In this document: piece after piece, positions 46,021 through 56,128 of the stretch
How the letters are laid out: every line of letters starts with the position of its first letter
Position numbering within the stretch: the stretch's first letter is position 1
Source of the DNA: Claveliimonas bilis
GTDB lineage: Bacteria; Bacillota; Clostridia; Lachnospirales; Lachnospiraceae
Reading direction: 5' to 3'
Length of the DNA stretch: 64,000 bases
Assembly (NCBI RefSeq): GCF_020892095.1
Contig: NZ_AP024845.1
Coordinates: 1,240,001 to 1,304,000 of the forward strand
Program-made: the position numbers and the translations under genes
Notes under the pieces: generated by a model
The model's database searches: none
Told to the model about the DNA's origin: nothing
Seen by the model: only the letters and a program-made list of their open reading frames with translations

Positions 46021-46981
46021 ACATCTCCCTTACCCTTTCCCGGATTGAATCATCCGGAAGTTCGCTTCGCTTGCCGGAAAGTATGATTCGTACCGTTTTG
46101 ATTTCATTCTGCCTTGCAAGTACATAGGCTACTACCGGGCCTATGGTAAATGATTCATATTTCTGCGGGCTGATCGTCTGTATGATGCGGTTGTCGCACC
46201 AGCGTTCAAATGCGGACGGGGACTCTGCAAGTGCCTCGGCGCCTCCTGCGTACTCTGTACCTGCCAGGTAGTCCCGGATTGCTTCCGGCCCGTTAAGGGC
46301 TGCCCTGGACAGCTGATCCACACTGATGCTTTTGCATTCAGCCATAGCCCGTTTCATAAATTCTATTGTTTTCGCGGTTTTCTGTGAACGTACGGCAATC
46401 TTGATGTCTGCAACTGCAACCGCTGATTCTGCGTAATCCCGGATGATCTTATCCTCCGCTTCCATCCCTGCTTTGTAGATCGCATCCAGCGCCGCCCTGT
46501 CGATCATAATATCGCAGAGCTGCCCGTCACGGGTGTGAAGCAGAGTATCGTAAGCTTCCGCCGCCACAGAACTCATGATTCCGGGCAGCCGTCCAAAATC
46601 CTTCTCCCGGATAATTTCCAGCATTTCTTTTCCCGGGACAGCCGCATCTTCATAGTAAATGTCACGTCCTGTATCTTCCGTGCACACTTCTTTGATGGCC
46701 GCTTTCAGATTATGGAAAAGCTTCGGATATGAGAGGACGTCAAATTTTTTCATATCTATGGAAAGTTCCTTCATAACCTGCCATATCTTCTCTTCCTCTC
46801 TTTTTAACATCCTTTCTGCATCTGCAGACGTATCGTTGTCTCCCCATCCGCGCTCCGCGAGAAACTGAATGCACTGTTCATAGCTTTGACACGCAATCAG
46901 CTGCTCGATCACAGCGTTGGAAAAAAGAGAGACTTCCAAAGCCCGTATGCGCGCAACCGCGTAGGTATACATTTCACTCAT
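46013..46981 (-). CDS. ntpC: V-type ATPase subunit C (d-type)
   Basis: A 322-residue, mostly helical protein of the d/AC39 family (start MSEMYTYAVARIRALEVSLF). It sits on the membrane ring and receives the DF shaft. Position between E and F genes is the standard order. Confidence 0.94.
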   Translation of the reverse strand: MSEMYTYAVARIRALEVSLFSNAVIEQLIACQSYEQCIQFLAERGWGDNDTSADAERMLKREEEKIWQVMKELSIDMKKFDVLSYPKLFHNLKAAIKEVCTEDTGRDIYYEDAAVPGKEMLEIIREKDFGRLPGIMSSVAAEAYDTLLHTRDGQLCDIMIDRAALDAIYKAGMEAEDKIIRDYAESAVAVADIKIAVRSQKTAKTIEFMKRAMAECKSISVDQLSRAALNGPEAIRDYLAGTEYAGGAEALAESPSAFERWCDNRIIQTISPQKYESFTIGPVVAYVLARQNEIKTVRIILSGKRSELPDDSIRERVREMYV

Positions 46982-47010
46982 TTAAGCTCCTCCTTACGCT
47001 TTTGCCAGGC

Positions 47011-47604
47011 TTATAAAAATAACAGCTGATAAACACAGTCTGATAATTCATCTTTCTTCGCATCGAACATTGCCCTTATCGTACAGTTTTCTTCCACTCC
47101 GCCGTACACAAGGATAAAACCGTCCGTCACTTTTTTATCTTCTTCTCCAAACTTCAGGCTTCCGCCCCTGGCTTTCGCTGCCGCCTCTATTTTTGCTGCA
47201 AATCCGTCCGGCATTCTCTCCCGGTCTGCTGCAGAAAAATAGATTTCTCCCTCCTGGGCAAGTGCATATTTATCAAGCATTTTTTCAAGCAGCGCGAAAT
47301 AGGATTCTGTATCCATCGCACATACTGTCTCATAGGCTTTTTCAAGAACTTCGGCAATCACTTCCTGCTTTGCTTTTAAGATTTCTGTTCTTTTCTTAAG
47401 GTCAATGGAAGATGCCACCCGCTCCTTATAATTTGCAATTTCTGCCGCTGATTTCTGGGAGATGCCGTCTGCAGCTTTTGCCGCTTCCTGTGTGGCCGTA
47501 TCCAGGATCTCTTTTGCCTGGTTTTCGGCCTCCTGGATCTTGCTGTCAGCAGTTGCTTTCGCTTCATCCAGGATCTGGCTTTTCATTTTTTCTAATCCAG
47601 TCAT
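47011..47604 (-). CDS. ntpE: V-type ATPase subunit E
   Basis: A 197-residue peripheral-stalk subunit: a long N-terminal helix (about 1-85) with Ala/Glu/Lys-rich heptads, then a globular domain ending in the C-terminal MFDAKKDELSDCVYQLLF. It pairs with the small G/H-like subunit encoded at the operon start. Confidence 0.93.
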   Translation of the reverse strand: MTGLEKMKSQILDEAKATADSKIQEAENQAKEILDTATQEAAKAADGISQKSAAEIANYKERVASSIDLKKRTEILKAKQEVIAEVLEKAYETVCAMDTESYFALLEKMLDKYALAQEGEIYFSAADRERMPDGFAAKIEAAAKARGGSLKFGEEDKKVTDGFILVYGGVEENCTIRAMFDAKKDELSDCVYQLLFL

Positions 47605-47647
47605 TTTCAGCTCTCCTTTTTCTCCCTTTATTTTTGGTTTCTTTTCA

Positions 47648-48136
<489 letters not shown>

Positions 48137-50152
48137 CTATGTTTCCTCCTTAATATCTACATATTTCGTGTCTGCACAGAAAGGCTCAAAAGGTTTTCCT
48201 CCACCTTCATAAAATTTACCGAAAAATTCCACAAACTGCAGACGATTTGTATGCACATATGCTCCCAGCAGGTTGATCGCCAGATTCAGTGCATGACCTA
48301 CAATAAAAATAACAATAAATGCAATAATTCCGAAAATATTATTCGGCACCATGCTTCCCATCTGGTTGATAACAGAAGCAATAACTCCCGTTGCCAATCC
48401 CAGCGCCAGCAGACGAGAATAGGACAGCACATCGCTTAACCAGCCGGTAATATTGTAGAGATCGTATGCTCCAAGAGCAAGTCTGATCCCTGGGTTTTTC
48501 GTTCCCCGCCCCGACATCAGAACAATTCCGACTGCTCCAAAAATCGCCAAAACCTTGGCCATAAGATTCACCACATCCGGGAATACGATCTCTGTCTGGG
48601 CGATAGATGCAAACAAACTGCTCGGAAGCAGCATCAGGATCAATCCCACAACCAGGCAGAACCATAACACCACATCACAGAAAAAGTCCATAAACTGTCT
48701 GTTTTTAATGCACATATATCCTTTAATTCCCAGCCCTACAAAAAGATGAATCACGCCAAATAGCATAGAGTATACCAGCAGCTTCATCGGATCATTCAAA
48801 GGAATAAACCATAATGCCGCCGGTGTGATCGTTGTTCCGAAAAATTTTGCCGATACCACATCCACAATATTTCCAAAGTATCCGCCAAACAGGATTCCCC
48901 AAATGACAGTGGAAATTCCACAGAACATAAACAGTTTGATAGACTGGTACATTCCGGGACTCATACGCGGAAATTTCTTCAGCAGGACAAAGCAGGCAAT
49001 TGCCAAAATTGCTCCGTATGCCGCATCTGACAGCATCATGCCAAAGAAAAATACATAGAAAAATGACATGATCGTTGTCGGGTCAAATTCTCCTCTTTTC
49101 GGAAGACCATAGGATTCCACGATTCCTTCCCAGCTCCTGGAAAAACTGTTGTTTTGAAGAATGGTGGGAACTTCTTCTTCCTCTCCCACTTCTTCTACAT
49201 CCATTACACAGTCGTAATTTGCGCCAATGGCTTTTTCCAGCGCAGGCACAAATTTTTTGGCTGTGTATCCGCTGATGACAAATGTCCTCTGTGACTGGGG
49301 CAGGGTTCCCAGCACCTCATATTTCTCAGCTCTCATGCGGAAATAGTCTGAAATGTATCTCAGCCGCTCCCTCTCTTCGGCACAGGACTTGATCTTGTCT
49401 TCCTGCTCTTTGATTTCATTATTCAGTTGTTGTATGCTTTCTTTCAGCTCCTGCGTCTTAACAGACGGTACTTCCTCCGACAGTTGTGCCGGTCTGGCAA
49501 ATCCCGCTGATCTCAAGACTTCTTCCACCTTTGACGCGTCCTTTCTCATACAAAGGACCGCCAGATATACCGCATCCTGATCAGATGATATGATCTGTAT
49601 ATCGACAGCTTCCACTTCGGGAAGCTGCTCTGCCAGAGTGCTGTATACGTCCTGAAGCTGCGTCTCCGCCGCCATGGTCCCTATAAACATGGCAACTTTT
49701 TTTGTTCCGGAATAGTTCATTGGAACTTCCAGAGAAAGATACGGGGTCAGACTTTCAATCTGATTTTCAAGCTTCAGGATCGCCGCCTTTTTCTCTGCAA
49801 TAACCTTACTGGTCTGGATCAGATCAGCAGCCGTATCCATGATTTTCTCTTTGTCGGCAACCGCTGACTGGAATCGGCTGCTGCCGATCAGCTTTTTGCC
49901 TTCCAACGAAGCAAACATGGATTTTGACTCCGGAGCGTATCCATCCAGTACATCCAACGCCTGATCCGCAATATTGGCTTTTTTTTCAAAACTGACCCGG
50001 GCATTCATGGTATCCATTCTGGAAAATGCGTCATCCTCATCGGCCACCTGGCTGATTTCCAGGATCCCCATGGACTGCAGCTTCTCCAGAATCGACTTCC
50101 GGTCCTTCTTCAGCGCACAGATACTGACTCTTTGCATCTGCAATACTGCCAT
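48137..50152 (-). CDS. ntpI: V-type ATPase subunit I (a-type)
   Basis: A 671-residue stator: a cytosolic N-terminal half (about 1-340) with two long helices, then about seven to eight membrane helices (about 360-650). The essential Arg region is in the SDVLSYSRLLALGLATG stretch. It forms the ion half-channels against the K ring and binds the peripheral stalks. Confidence 0.95.
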   Translation of the reverse strand: MAVLQMQRVSICALKKDRKSILEKLQSMGILEISQVADEDDAFSRMDTMNARVSFEKKANIADQALDVLDGYAPESKSMFASLEGKKLIGSSRFQSAVADKEKIMDTAADLIQTSKVIAEKKAAILKLENQIESLTPYLSLEVPMNYSGTKKVAMFIGTMAAETQLQDVYSTLAEQLPEVEAVDIQIISSDQDAVYLAVLCMRKDASKVEEVLRSAGFARPAQLSEEVPSVKTQELKESIQQLNNEIKEQEDKIKSCAEERERLRYISDYFRMRAEKYEVLGTLPQSQRTFVISGYTAKKFVPALEKAIGANYDCVMDVEEVGEEEEVPTILQNNSFSRSWEGIVESYGLPKRGEFDPTTIMSFFYVFFFGMMLSDAAYGAILAIACFVLLKKFPRMSPGMYQSIKLFMFCGISTVIWGILFGGYFGNIVDVVSAKFFGTTITPAALWFIPLNDPMKLLVYSMLFGVIHLFVGLGIKGYMCIKNRQFMDFFCDVVLWFCLVVGLILMLLPSSLFASIAQTEIVFPDVVNLMAKVLAIFGAVGIVLMSGRGTKNPGIRLALGAYDLYNITGWLSDVLSYSRLLALGLATGVIASVINQMGSMVPNNIFGIIAFIVIFIVGHALNLAINLLGAYVHTNRLQFVEFFGKFYEGGGKPFEPFCADTKYVDIKEET

Positions 50153-50197
50153 AGACTCATCCCTCCTTTTCCTGTTTTTGTGATGGTCCTTCCCACA

Positions 50198-50506
50198 TCA
50201 GACGAGGTTATCAATGACGGTCTGAACAGCTTCATCCATCTTTTTCCCCGCTTCTTCTTTGAGAGCAGCGACCTGCACATTTACCTCTTCGAGCGCTTTT
50301 TTCGCTGTCTCATCTCCCTCGGCCCGGGCAGCGTCCATCTCCGCCTCAGCTTTGGATTTTGCATCTTCGAGCGTCTTATCCTTCATCTCCTTCGCTTCCT
50401 CCGATGCATGATCAAGGATACCCCGGCATTTTTCTTCTGCCTGTTTTACAAGTTCTTCTGCTTGCTTTTCTGTCTCCTTTATGGACTTAATGGTTTCCTC
50501 TACCAT
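50198..50506 (-). CDS. V-type ATPase subunit G/H-like
   Basis: A 102-residue, almost fully helical protein with Glu/Lys/Ala-rich heptads (start MVEETIKSIKETEKQAEELV) typical of the small peripheral-stalk subunit that coils with subunit E. It is the first gene of the operon, 45 bases before subunit I. Confidence 0.85.
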   Translation of the reverse strand: MVEETIKSIKETEKQAEELVKQAEEKCRGILDHASEEAKEMKDKTLEDAKSKAEAEMDAARAEGDETAKKALEEVNVQVAALKEEAGKKMDEAVQTVIDNLV

Positions 50507-50674
50507 GTGTTCACCACCTCTCTTGTAGTTAAGATTTTACTATGAATCAGTAGAAAAGTCCAGTTTAAAGTCTCAACTTTTTAAATCGTCTCCTGCAATA
50601 ATCACTCAATTCAAACAATTTCCCATTTAATCAGTCTTGTCGCACAGGTGATTTCAGGCCTCTATAATGGCATA

Positions 50675-50718
50675 AAAAAAGGGCTTTTACTCCCATTCCA
50701 AACGGTGTAAATGCCCTT
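50675..50718 (-). terminator. trmL terminator, overlapping the gene end
   Basis: On the minus strand AAGGGC(A)TTTAC pairs with GTAAA(A)GCCCTT, followed by a run of T. The 5' arm lies in the last codons of trmL. Confidence 0.75.
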
Positions 50719-51181
50719 CTTTGCACATTCCTGCAAAATTATTTTGTCTAAGCGCTTCATACAGTACAATCGCAACAGAATTTCCCAGATTCAGCGAGCG
50801 AATGTCTCCTACCATCGGGATCCGGATACTTTCTTCTTTATGTTTTACCAAAATCTCCTCTGGTATTCCTGCACTTTCCTTTCCGAACATGATATAACAG
50901 TCCGGTTCATAATTTACTTCTGTATATATTTTTTCAGCTTTTGTCGTTGCCATGTAGATTTTTGCTCCCGGATTTTTCTCCAGAAAATCTTCATAGTCGA
51001 TGTACGTTGTTACATCCAGGTCTTTCCAATAGTCCATTCCGGCCCTCTTCAGGCTTTTTTCATCTAGGCGGAAGCCAAGAGGTTCGATCAGATGAAGCCT
51101 GGCTCCGGCAGCCACACAGGTTCTTCCGATATTCCCTGTGTTGGCCGGAATCTCCGGCTCATGCAGCACAATATTCAACAT
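50687..51181 (-). CDS. trmL: tRNA (cytidine/uridine-34 2'-O)-methyltransferase
   Basis: A 164-residue minimal SPOUT enzyme that methylates the wobble ribose of tRNA-Leu. Motifs: PEIPANTGNIGRTC, FGKESAGIPEEIL and IRSLNLGNSVAIVLYE, which form the SAM-binding knot. No extra RNA-binding domain, as usual for TrmL. Confidence 0.95.
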   Translation of the reverse strand: MLNIVLHEPEIPANTGNIGRTCVAAGARLHLIEPLGFRLDEKSLKRAGMDYWKDLDVTTYIDYEDFLEKNPGAKIYMATTKAEKIYTEVNYEPDCYIMFGKESAGIPEEILVKHKEESIRIPMVGDIRSLNLGNSVAIVLYEALRQNNFAGMCKEGHLHRLEWE

Positions 51182-51199
51182 CTGTTTTTCTCCTTTTCG

Positions 51200-52081
51200 T
51201 CACTGATATAATTTGAAGATCTCATCCGGAGCAGGCCGGTCAAGATAACGGATCTCCTCTCCATTTTGGATCACCTTGTCTCTGCCGGCAGTTATTCTCC
51301 CGATCATCCGTACTGCAATGCCTCTTTTCTCCAGCATCTGCACCGCCTTCTCTCCATCTGATACAGTAAAGAGGAAACAGCCGGCTGACGTAAGCTGATA
51401 AGGATTCAGCCGGAAATACTCACATACCTCTATGGTTTCCTGTAAAACGGGGATCTTCTTCATATCGATCCTCATTCCGCCACCGGTTTGCTCTGCCAGG
51501 CGCCACAGCGCGGCAAGTATCCCTCCATGGCCCACATGCAGCACAATATCTGCTCCGCTCTCCCTCACTGCATCGATTTCCCGAAGATCTTCCGGACAGA
51601 TTTGATATTTCTGTATTTCTCTTAAAAATGCAGGCGCAAAATGGCCGGACAGCTCTTCCTGTTTTTCCGATACGATTCTAAGCATTCCTTCCATGCCGGC
51701 CCATTTTGTCATGACAACCGCTTTTTCTTCCGCTTCTTTTGACCCTTTTCTCTTTTTTTCTGTCACTCCGCTGATGGTGACGGTCACTTCAGGAACAAGA
51801 AGAGCTCCATTCACCGCCGTTTCTATTTCCGCCTTTCGGATCCCCTCTTTTTTGCTTTTCTCTCTTAAATCCTGCTTCAGCCAGGACACATAAGATTTTT
51901 CCGTCCCGGCGGGCGCCTGAATCCTGGCTTTTACTTTAAGGCCTTCCGCTTTAGCGGCCGCCATCGCATACATTCCATGATAAAATGCCAGGGCTGCCAA
52001 AGCGCGGTTGTTTCCGTACAAAACAGACGTTTCTGCCACTGCTTCATATTTATTCTCTTTATCCATGGATTTGTTTCTCAT
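51200..52081 (-). CDS. HypE/PurM C-terminal-domain-like protein
   Basis: A 293-residue protein with features of the AIR-synthase C-terminal fold: an early conserved YGNNRALAALAFYHGM region, SGADIVLHVGHGGILAALWRLAEQ, LTSAGCFLFTV and MIGRITAGRDKVI, as in HypE and ThiL. The ATP-binding N-terminal half of those enzymes does not appear, so HypE function is unlikely. There are no hydrogenase genes here. It lies 18 bases before trmL and 21 after the VanW gene, so it may be co-transcribed with both. Function unknown. Confidence 0.7.
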   Translation of the reverse strand: MRNKSMDKENKYEAVAETSVLYGNNRALAALAFYHGMYAMAAAKAEGLKVKARIQAPAGTEKSYVSWLKQDLREKSKKEGIRKAEIETAVNGALLVPEVTVTISGVTEKKRKGSKEAEEKAVVMTKWAGMEGMLRIVSEKQEELSGHFAPAFLREIQKYQICPEDLREIDAVRESGADIVLHVGHGGILAALWRLAEQTGGGMRIDMKKIPVLQETIEVCEYFRLNPYQLTSAGCFLFTVSDGEKAVQMLEKRGIAVRMIGRITAGRDKVIQNGEEIRYLDRPAPDEIFKLYQ

Positions 52082-52102
52082 ACTCCATTCTCCGGTCTTA
52101 TT

Positions 52103-53671
52103 TTACGACTGCTCCCGGGCCTGTTCGTCAGTCTGCTGCGCTGCAGCATCTTCCTGATTCTCCGTTGCCTGACCGCCGCCTTTGCTGACTGCTTCCGAGA
52201 TCTTAGCCGCATCCTGGGAAGCGATAGCTGACTGCAGTGCTGCTACTGCCTCTTCACTGCCTCCGGCCGTTCCCACTTCAATAATTTCATCTGAAGCCGA
52301 ATAGCTGCTTGTATTAAAGACTTCCCGGCTTACCTCCTCGCCATCCTCATAGACAATCTTCCAGAGCCTTGCCTCAACGCCATCATGAGGACTGCCGGTA
52401 CTTGTCATTGTTCCAAAGGCCGCCTCCGGATTTTCTTTATATGTTGTTCCATGCTCTGTTGTGCTGACTGTCTCGCTTTCGTATTCCACTTTCCTGCCTT
52501 CCGGCCTTGTGTCTTTGCCGTATATAATAAACTGAAGCTGGTTGCTGCTGTTGATTTCTCCATATATATAGATCGGCGTATCATAGGAATTTTTGAATTT
52601 AAAATCCAGATAGTCTCCTGCGATCGCCGCATCTCTGGACGGTTTTACATAGGCCACTGTCATGGAATGAGGCGCACGCTCCACTATCTCAAGCTCCGCA
52701 TAGATCACTGCATTGTAAAGAGTTGTAGATACCTGGCATATGCCTCCGCCGTAATCCGAGACGACCTGTCCGTTCTCATAGGCGCCGGCTTCCACATATC
52801 CGTTTTCAGCAGTATATGGTCCGGTAACCTGCCCTACAGACAACGTTTCTCCCGGCATGAGGATCTTACCGTTCAGCCTTTCCGTCCCGGTCTTCAAATT
52901 ATTCCATCGTTCTCCTCCTCCGGCGTCTGTCCAGAAGCTTCCCAGTTCATCCTGAATTTCCGAGAGATCCTCCTCAGTAATTTCCGGCTCTTCTTTCTTG
53001 GTAGAAACCTCCACAGAAAAATCTTCATGATTCCATTCCTGATTCAGCTGCTCTGTAATGACTTCAATCGTTGCTTCTATGTCCACCGCTTTTCCTTCCT
53101 GTTCAGGGGTGATCTTAAAGCCTGTGGCAGTTTTCTCTATTGCCGCATCCTGGGCTCCCTTTATCAGAGGAACTGCCCGCTCATTTAAAACGGCCTCTGT
53201 CAACTCTTTATCCAAAGTGAACTTTTCCCGGATCACAAGACCATCCGCTTCCAACCTCTTCATACGGCGGTATCTGGTCCAGACACTTCCCTTTTTCCCG
53301 TAATCTACCGCCTCTTTTGTAAGGCTGTCCAGATCATCAGAAGAAAGTCCCAACTCTTCCAATGTAGCATCGGCACTTCCATTTTCCGTTTTCAGTGAAA
53401 CGGTTACAGCCCGGTCTTCTGCCAGATGCTCCTCAAGCAGTTCCTTCGCCTGGTTCCTTGTCAACCCCGACACATCTACTGTCCCGATGCTGATATTGTC
53501 CGCGATAATATCTCCTTCTACTGTATTTACATATTTTCTAAGCGCAAGATAAGAGCCTGCAAAAACAAGAAGGATCAGAAAAACTGCTGCAAAAAACAGA
53601 ACTGTCATCCTCCTTTTCCTTTTCAGGCTCATTCTTCTTGTGACTTTACGGCGCCTTCTTTCTGACGTCAT
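52103..53671 (-). CDS. VanW/YoaR-like membrane protein
   Basis: A 522-residue protein: basic N-terminus, one membrane helix at about 24-46, two peptidoglycan-binding-4-like regions (from about 60, with VDVSGLTRNQAKELLEEHL), then the VanW domain (about 275-400: MPGETLSVGQVTGPYTAENG, DYGGGICQVSTTLYNA, SMTVAYVKP). A G5-like stretch and a low-complexity Ala/Gln/Glu tail follow. It faces outward and probably works on the cell wall. VanW-domain proteins are common in Firmicutes and do not by themselves mean vancomycin resistance. Confidence 0.92.
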   Translation of the reverse strand: MTSERRRRKVTRRMSLKRKRRMTVLFFAAVFLILLVFAGSYLALRKYVNTVEGDIIADNISIGTVDVSGLTRNQAKELLEEHLAEDRAVTVSLKTENGSADATLEELGLSSDDLDSLTKEAVDYGKKGSVWTRYRRMKRLEADGLVIREKFTLDKELTEAVLNERAVPLIKGAQDAAIEKTATGFKITPEQEGKAVDIEATIEVITEQLNQEWNHEDFSVEVSTKKEEPEITEEDLSEIQDELGSFWTDAGGGERWNNLKTGTERLNGKILMPGETLSVGQVTGPYTAENGYVEAGAYENGQVVSDYGGGICQVSTTLYNAVIYAELEIVERAPHSMTVAYVKPSRDAAIAGDYLDFKFKNSYDTPIYIYGEINSSNQLQFIIYGKDTRPEGRKVEYESETVSTTEHGTTYKENPEAAFGTMTSTGSPHDGVEARLWKIVYEDGEEVSREVFNTSSYSASDEIIEVGTAGGSEEAVAALQSAIASQDAAKISEAVSKGGGQATENQEDAAAQQTDEQAREQS

Positions 53672-53725
53672 GATTTCACCTCTTTATTCTCACTCCATCT
53701 TATTTCTTCTCATGTTAAATCCGGT

Positions 53726-53830
53726 CTACACCATAATCGAAGGAATCACGGATGTTGCTACCATAGCAACAATCACAATCATAATAACGATAGCGATGAC
53801 CCTTCTCGTTTTCTTATTATTAAAATTCAT
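53726..53830 (-). CDS. 34-residue single-pass membrane peptide
   Basis: ATG at 53830 after GAGAGGAA encodes MNFNNKKTRRVIAIVIMIVI and a further 14 residues ending SVIPSIMV. The layout is a short basic head and one membrane helix. It has its own ribosome binding site and lies between the VanW and DUF4080 genes. It could be a regulator of a membrane complex; function unknown. Confidence 0.65.
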   Translation of the reverse strand: MNFNNKKTRRVIAIVIMIVIVAMVATSVIPSIMV

Positions 53831-53880
53831 TTTCTGATATTCCTCTCTTCTTTAACTCTGCTGCCTACATTTTAAACTCT

Positions 53881-55698
53881 TTATTTGCTTTTTGCAACCT
53901 GCCGGTCACTCCCGTTTCCAATCCGCTCCGGCACTTTCACCTCAAGCCACAGCGCATCTTTTGTCAATGGATCTCTCCTGCTGTAATCGAACAAAATGTA
54001 CCTGCCTTTCAATGGAAAATATTCCAGATGCGTCATTCTCCTCGTCTGATTTCTGTCATATTCCATGTAATGAGGAAGGTATATGTGTTCCTTTTCCTCC
54101 CTCTCATAGAAAAGGCGCGCTGCTTCCTTTTCTACCAGGTATTCCCCGGCAAACTCAGGACGGCTCTTGGCATTCTCCCGCAGATAATAATCAAAAACCA
54201 GGCATTCCCTGAACTTCTCTTTCTCTTCCGGAAAAGTTTCTTCAATATAAGACAAAAAAATCTGATATCTTGCCGGCCGGGAATGCTGAAGGAAATTGAG
54301 CCTTTTTCTTTCGTAAAATTCCGCCAGATTTCTATACAGATCAAAGGGAGATTTTACATTTTTCTCCAGACATTCTACAGAAAGTGTAAACTGTCCGCTG
54401 TTGTAATAAACCTCCACCATCTCTTCCACGCCTTTTAAAATAAGTATATCAGCATAAGAAAGCCACTTTGTCCTAAGGACCTCATAAGGAGGGCTGCTTT
54501 TGCAGACAAGGCGGTAGTCCTTTTTCCGCGTTTCCATAAAGGAACCCTTCAGCACTTTCAAAAAACCGAGTTGAAGCTGATCGGGATGCAGGCGATAAAC
54601 ATCGTCAAACGAAGCCGAAAAACTTGCCAGATCTTCACCAGGCAATCCCGCTATCAGATCCAGGTGCTGATGAATGTTGTGATTTTTTTGAATTTTCTTC
54701 ACCTTTTCAGCAACCTTATCAAACTGCATCGTCCGATGAATTTCTCTGATAGTGTCGGGATTCGTAGACTGCACGCCAATCTCCAGCTGAATCAGTCCCG
54801 GCCTCATGGCCCCCATCAATTCAATCTCTTCCTCTGTCAGAAGATCTGCAGATATTTCAAAATGAAAATTGGTAACACCATTATCATGCTCCCGGATATA
54901 CTTCCAAATCTCCATCGCATGACGGTGACTGCAGTTAAATGTCCGGTCCACAAATTTCACTTGGGGGACCTTGTGTTCCAGGAAAAACTGCAGTTCCTGT
55001 TTCACCAGCTCCAGACTTCGGAAGCGAAGCTTTTTATCTACGGAAGACAGACAGTAACTGCAGGAGAACGGACATCCCCGGCTGCTTTCATAATATATGA
55101 TCTTATGCTCAAATTCTTTCATATCCCCATAGACAAACGGAACTCTGTCCAGATCCATGACCTCTCTCCAGGGATGGTCCTCAATCTCTCCCTTTTCATT
55201 TCTCCAGGCAATTCCCTTTAAGCAGCTTTTATTCTCCCCGGACACAAGAGCTGCAAAGGTTTCTTCCCCCTCACCCTTCATGATTCCTTTCACTTCAGGA
55301 AATTGTTCCAGCATGGCAGGCGCATCGAAAGACACTTCCGGTCCTCCCAGCCAGATTTCGGTATCGGGAAGAATTTTGGCTGTTTCCCTGATAAGATCTT
55401 CTACCATGGAAATATTCCATATATAACAGGAGAAGCAGAGCATATCCGGCTGTCTTTTATAGAGATCCTCCAGAATCGCATCCTCCTGCTGATTGATGGT
55501 ATATTCTGCAATTTCTATATAAGGTCCGTCGCTTTCCGTGCACGATCCGCTGCCGGCAGACTCTTTGGATTCTTTGTTCTCTTTAGAGCCAGGCATCACA
55601 AAACAAGCCTGTGCATAGCTTTTCAGGCTGTACACCGCCAGGTTGGAATGAATATATTTTGCATTTATAGCTGCTAACACAATTTTCTTCTTCATCAT
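53881..55698 (-). CDS. B12-binding radical SAM protein, DUF4080 type
   Basis: A 605-residue protein: an N-terminal B12-binding-like domain (about 1-135), radical SAM core with YESSRGCPFSCSYCLSSVD (CxxxCxxC) at about 185-400, and a C-terminal DUF4080-like region. It may bind both cobalamin and a [4Fe-4S] cluster; the reaction is not known to me. The start is uncertain between 55698 and 55695, with no strong ribosome binding site. Confidence 0.9.
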   Translation of the reverse strand: MMKKKIVLAAINAKYIHSNLAVYSLKSYAQACFVMPGSKENKESKESAGSGSCTESDGPYIEIAEYTINQQEDAILEDLYKRQPDMLCFSCYIWNISMVEDLIRETAKILPDTEIWLGGPEVSFDAPAMLEQFPEVKGIMKGEGEETFAALVSGENKSCLKGIAWRNEKGEIEDHPWREVMDLDRVPFVYGDMKEFEHKIIYYESSRGCPFSCSYCLSSVDKKLRFRSLELVKQELQFFLEHKVPQVKFVDRTFNCSHRHAMEIWKYIREHDNGVTNFHFEISADLLTEEEIELMGAMRPGLIQLEIGVQSTNPDTIREIHRTMQFDKVAEKVKKIQKNHNIHQHLDLIAGLPGEDLASFSASFDDVYRLHPDQLQLGFLKVLKGSFMETRKKDYRLVCKSSPPYEVLRTKWLSYADILILKGVEEMVEVYYNSGQFTLSVECLEKNVKSPFDLYRNLAEFYERKRLNFLQHSRPARYQIFLSYIEETFPEEKEKFRECLVFDYYLRENAKSRPEFAGEYLVEKEAARLFYEREEKEHIYLPHYMEYDRNQTRRMTHLEYFPLKGRYILFDYSRRDPLTKDALWLEVKVPERIGNGSDRQVAKSK

Positions 55699-55754
55699 GC
55701 CTGTTATTCTACTATATTCCATAGGAATTTACAATGAAATATGTGCAAGGTTCA

Positions 55755-55783
55755 TTGACATTTTTCCCAAAACAAGGTAAAAT
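55755..55783 (+). promoter_or_regulatory. Promoter of SRP RNA
   Basis: TTGACA (55755-55760) and TAAAAT (55778-55783) with a 17-base spacer, directly before the SRP RNA. The consensus -35 fits a strongly expressed RNA. Confidence 0.85.
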
Positions 55784-55786
55784 AGT

Positions 55787-56050
55787 GAACCGTGCAGCCG
55801 GGGTGGTAGCGGTACCTTGAACCTGCAATCCGCTATAGCAGGGGTGATATTGCGCAGAGGGCGAAAGCTGGCAGGGCTGCCCTTGGTAAGTGACGTTGAT
55901 ATCCGGGTCTTACGCGACGGAAATCCGTGAACCGTGTCAGGTCGGGAACGAAGCAGCACTAAGCGGAACCTTCCGGGTGCCGTGAGGGTGCCTGGGTTGA
56001 GTAAACTGCCAAGGTAACGCCTGTTGGCCCAGTTCGAAGCGCAATGCACA
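55787..56050 (+). ncRNA. ffs: Signal recognition particle RNA, large (Alu-containing) type
   Basis: About 264 bases. The 5' Alu part has GGGGTGGTAGCGGTACC and CCTGCAATCCGCT as in Bacillus scRNA. The S domain has TGAACCGTGTCAGGTC, GGGAACGAAGCAGCA, and GGGTGCCGTGAGGGTGCCTGG, the Ffh-binding helix 8 region. End pairing GTGCA/TGCAC closes the molecule. It is on the plus strand against its neighbours. Ends are estimated from the promoter and the closing helix. Confidence 0.95.
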
Positions 56051-56080
56051 AAAAAAGAAATCCGACATCGTGTATATATA

Positions 56081-56128
56081 AAGAAGGAAGGTCCCATTTA
56101 TCAGGCACCTTCCTTCTTCTTTTTTTTC
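56081..56128 (+). terminator. SRP RNA terminator, overlapping tadA 3' end
   Basis: AAGAAGGAAGGT (56081-56092) pairs with ACCTTCCTTCTT (56107-56118), followed by CTTTTTTTT. The tadA stop (56101-56103) lies in the loop, so the two convergent genes share this sequence. Confidence 0.9.

Noticed and set aside
51200-52081. Hydrogenase maturation gene hypE
   Set aside because: The ATP-binding N-terminal half and the C-terminal Cys tail of HypE are not present, and no hyp genes are nearby.
52103-53671. Vancomycin resistance determinant
   Set aside because: No vanHAX or vanRS genes are near, and VanW-domain proteins are widespread without resistance.
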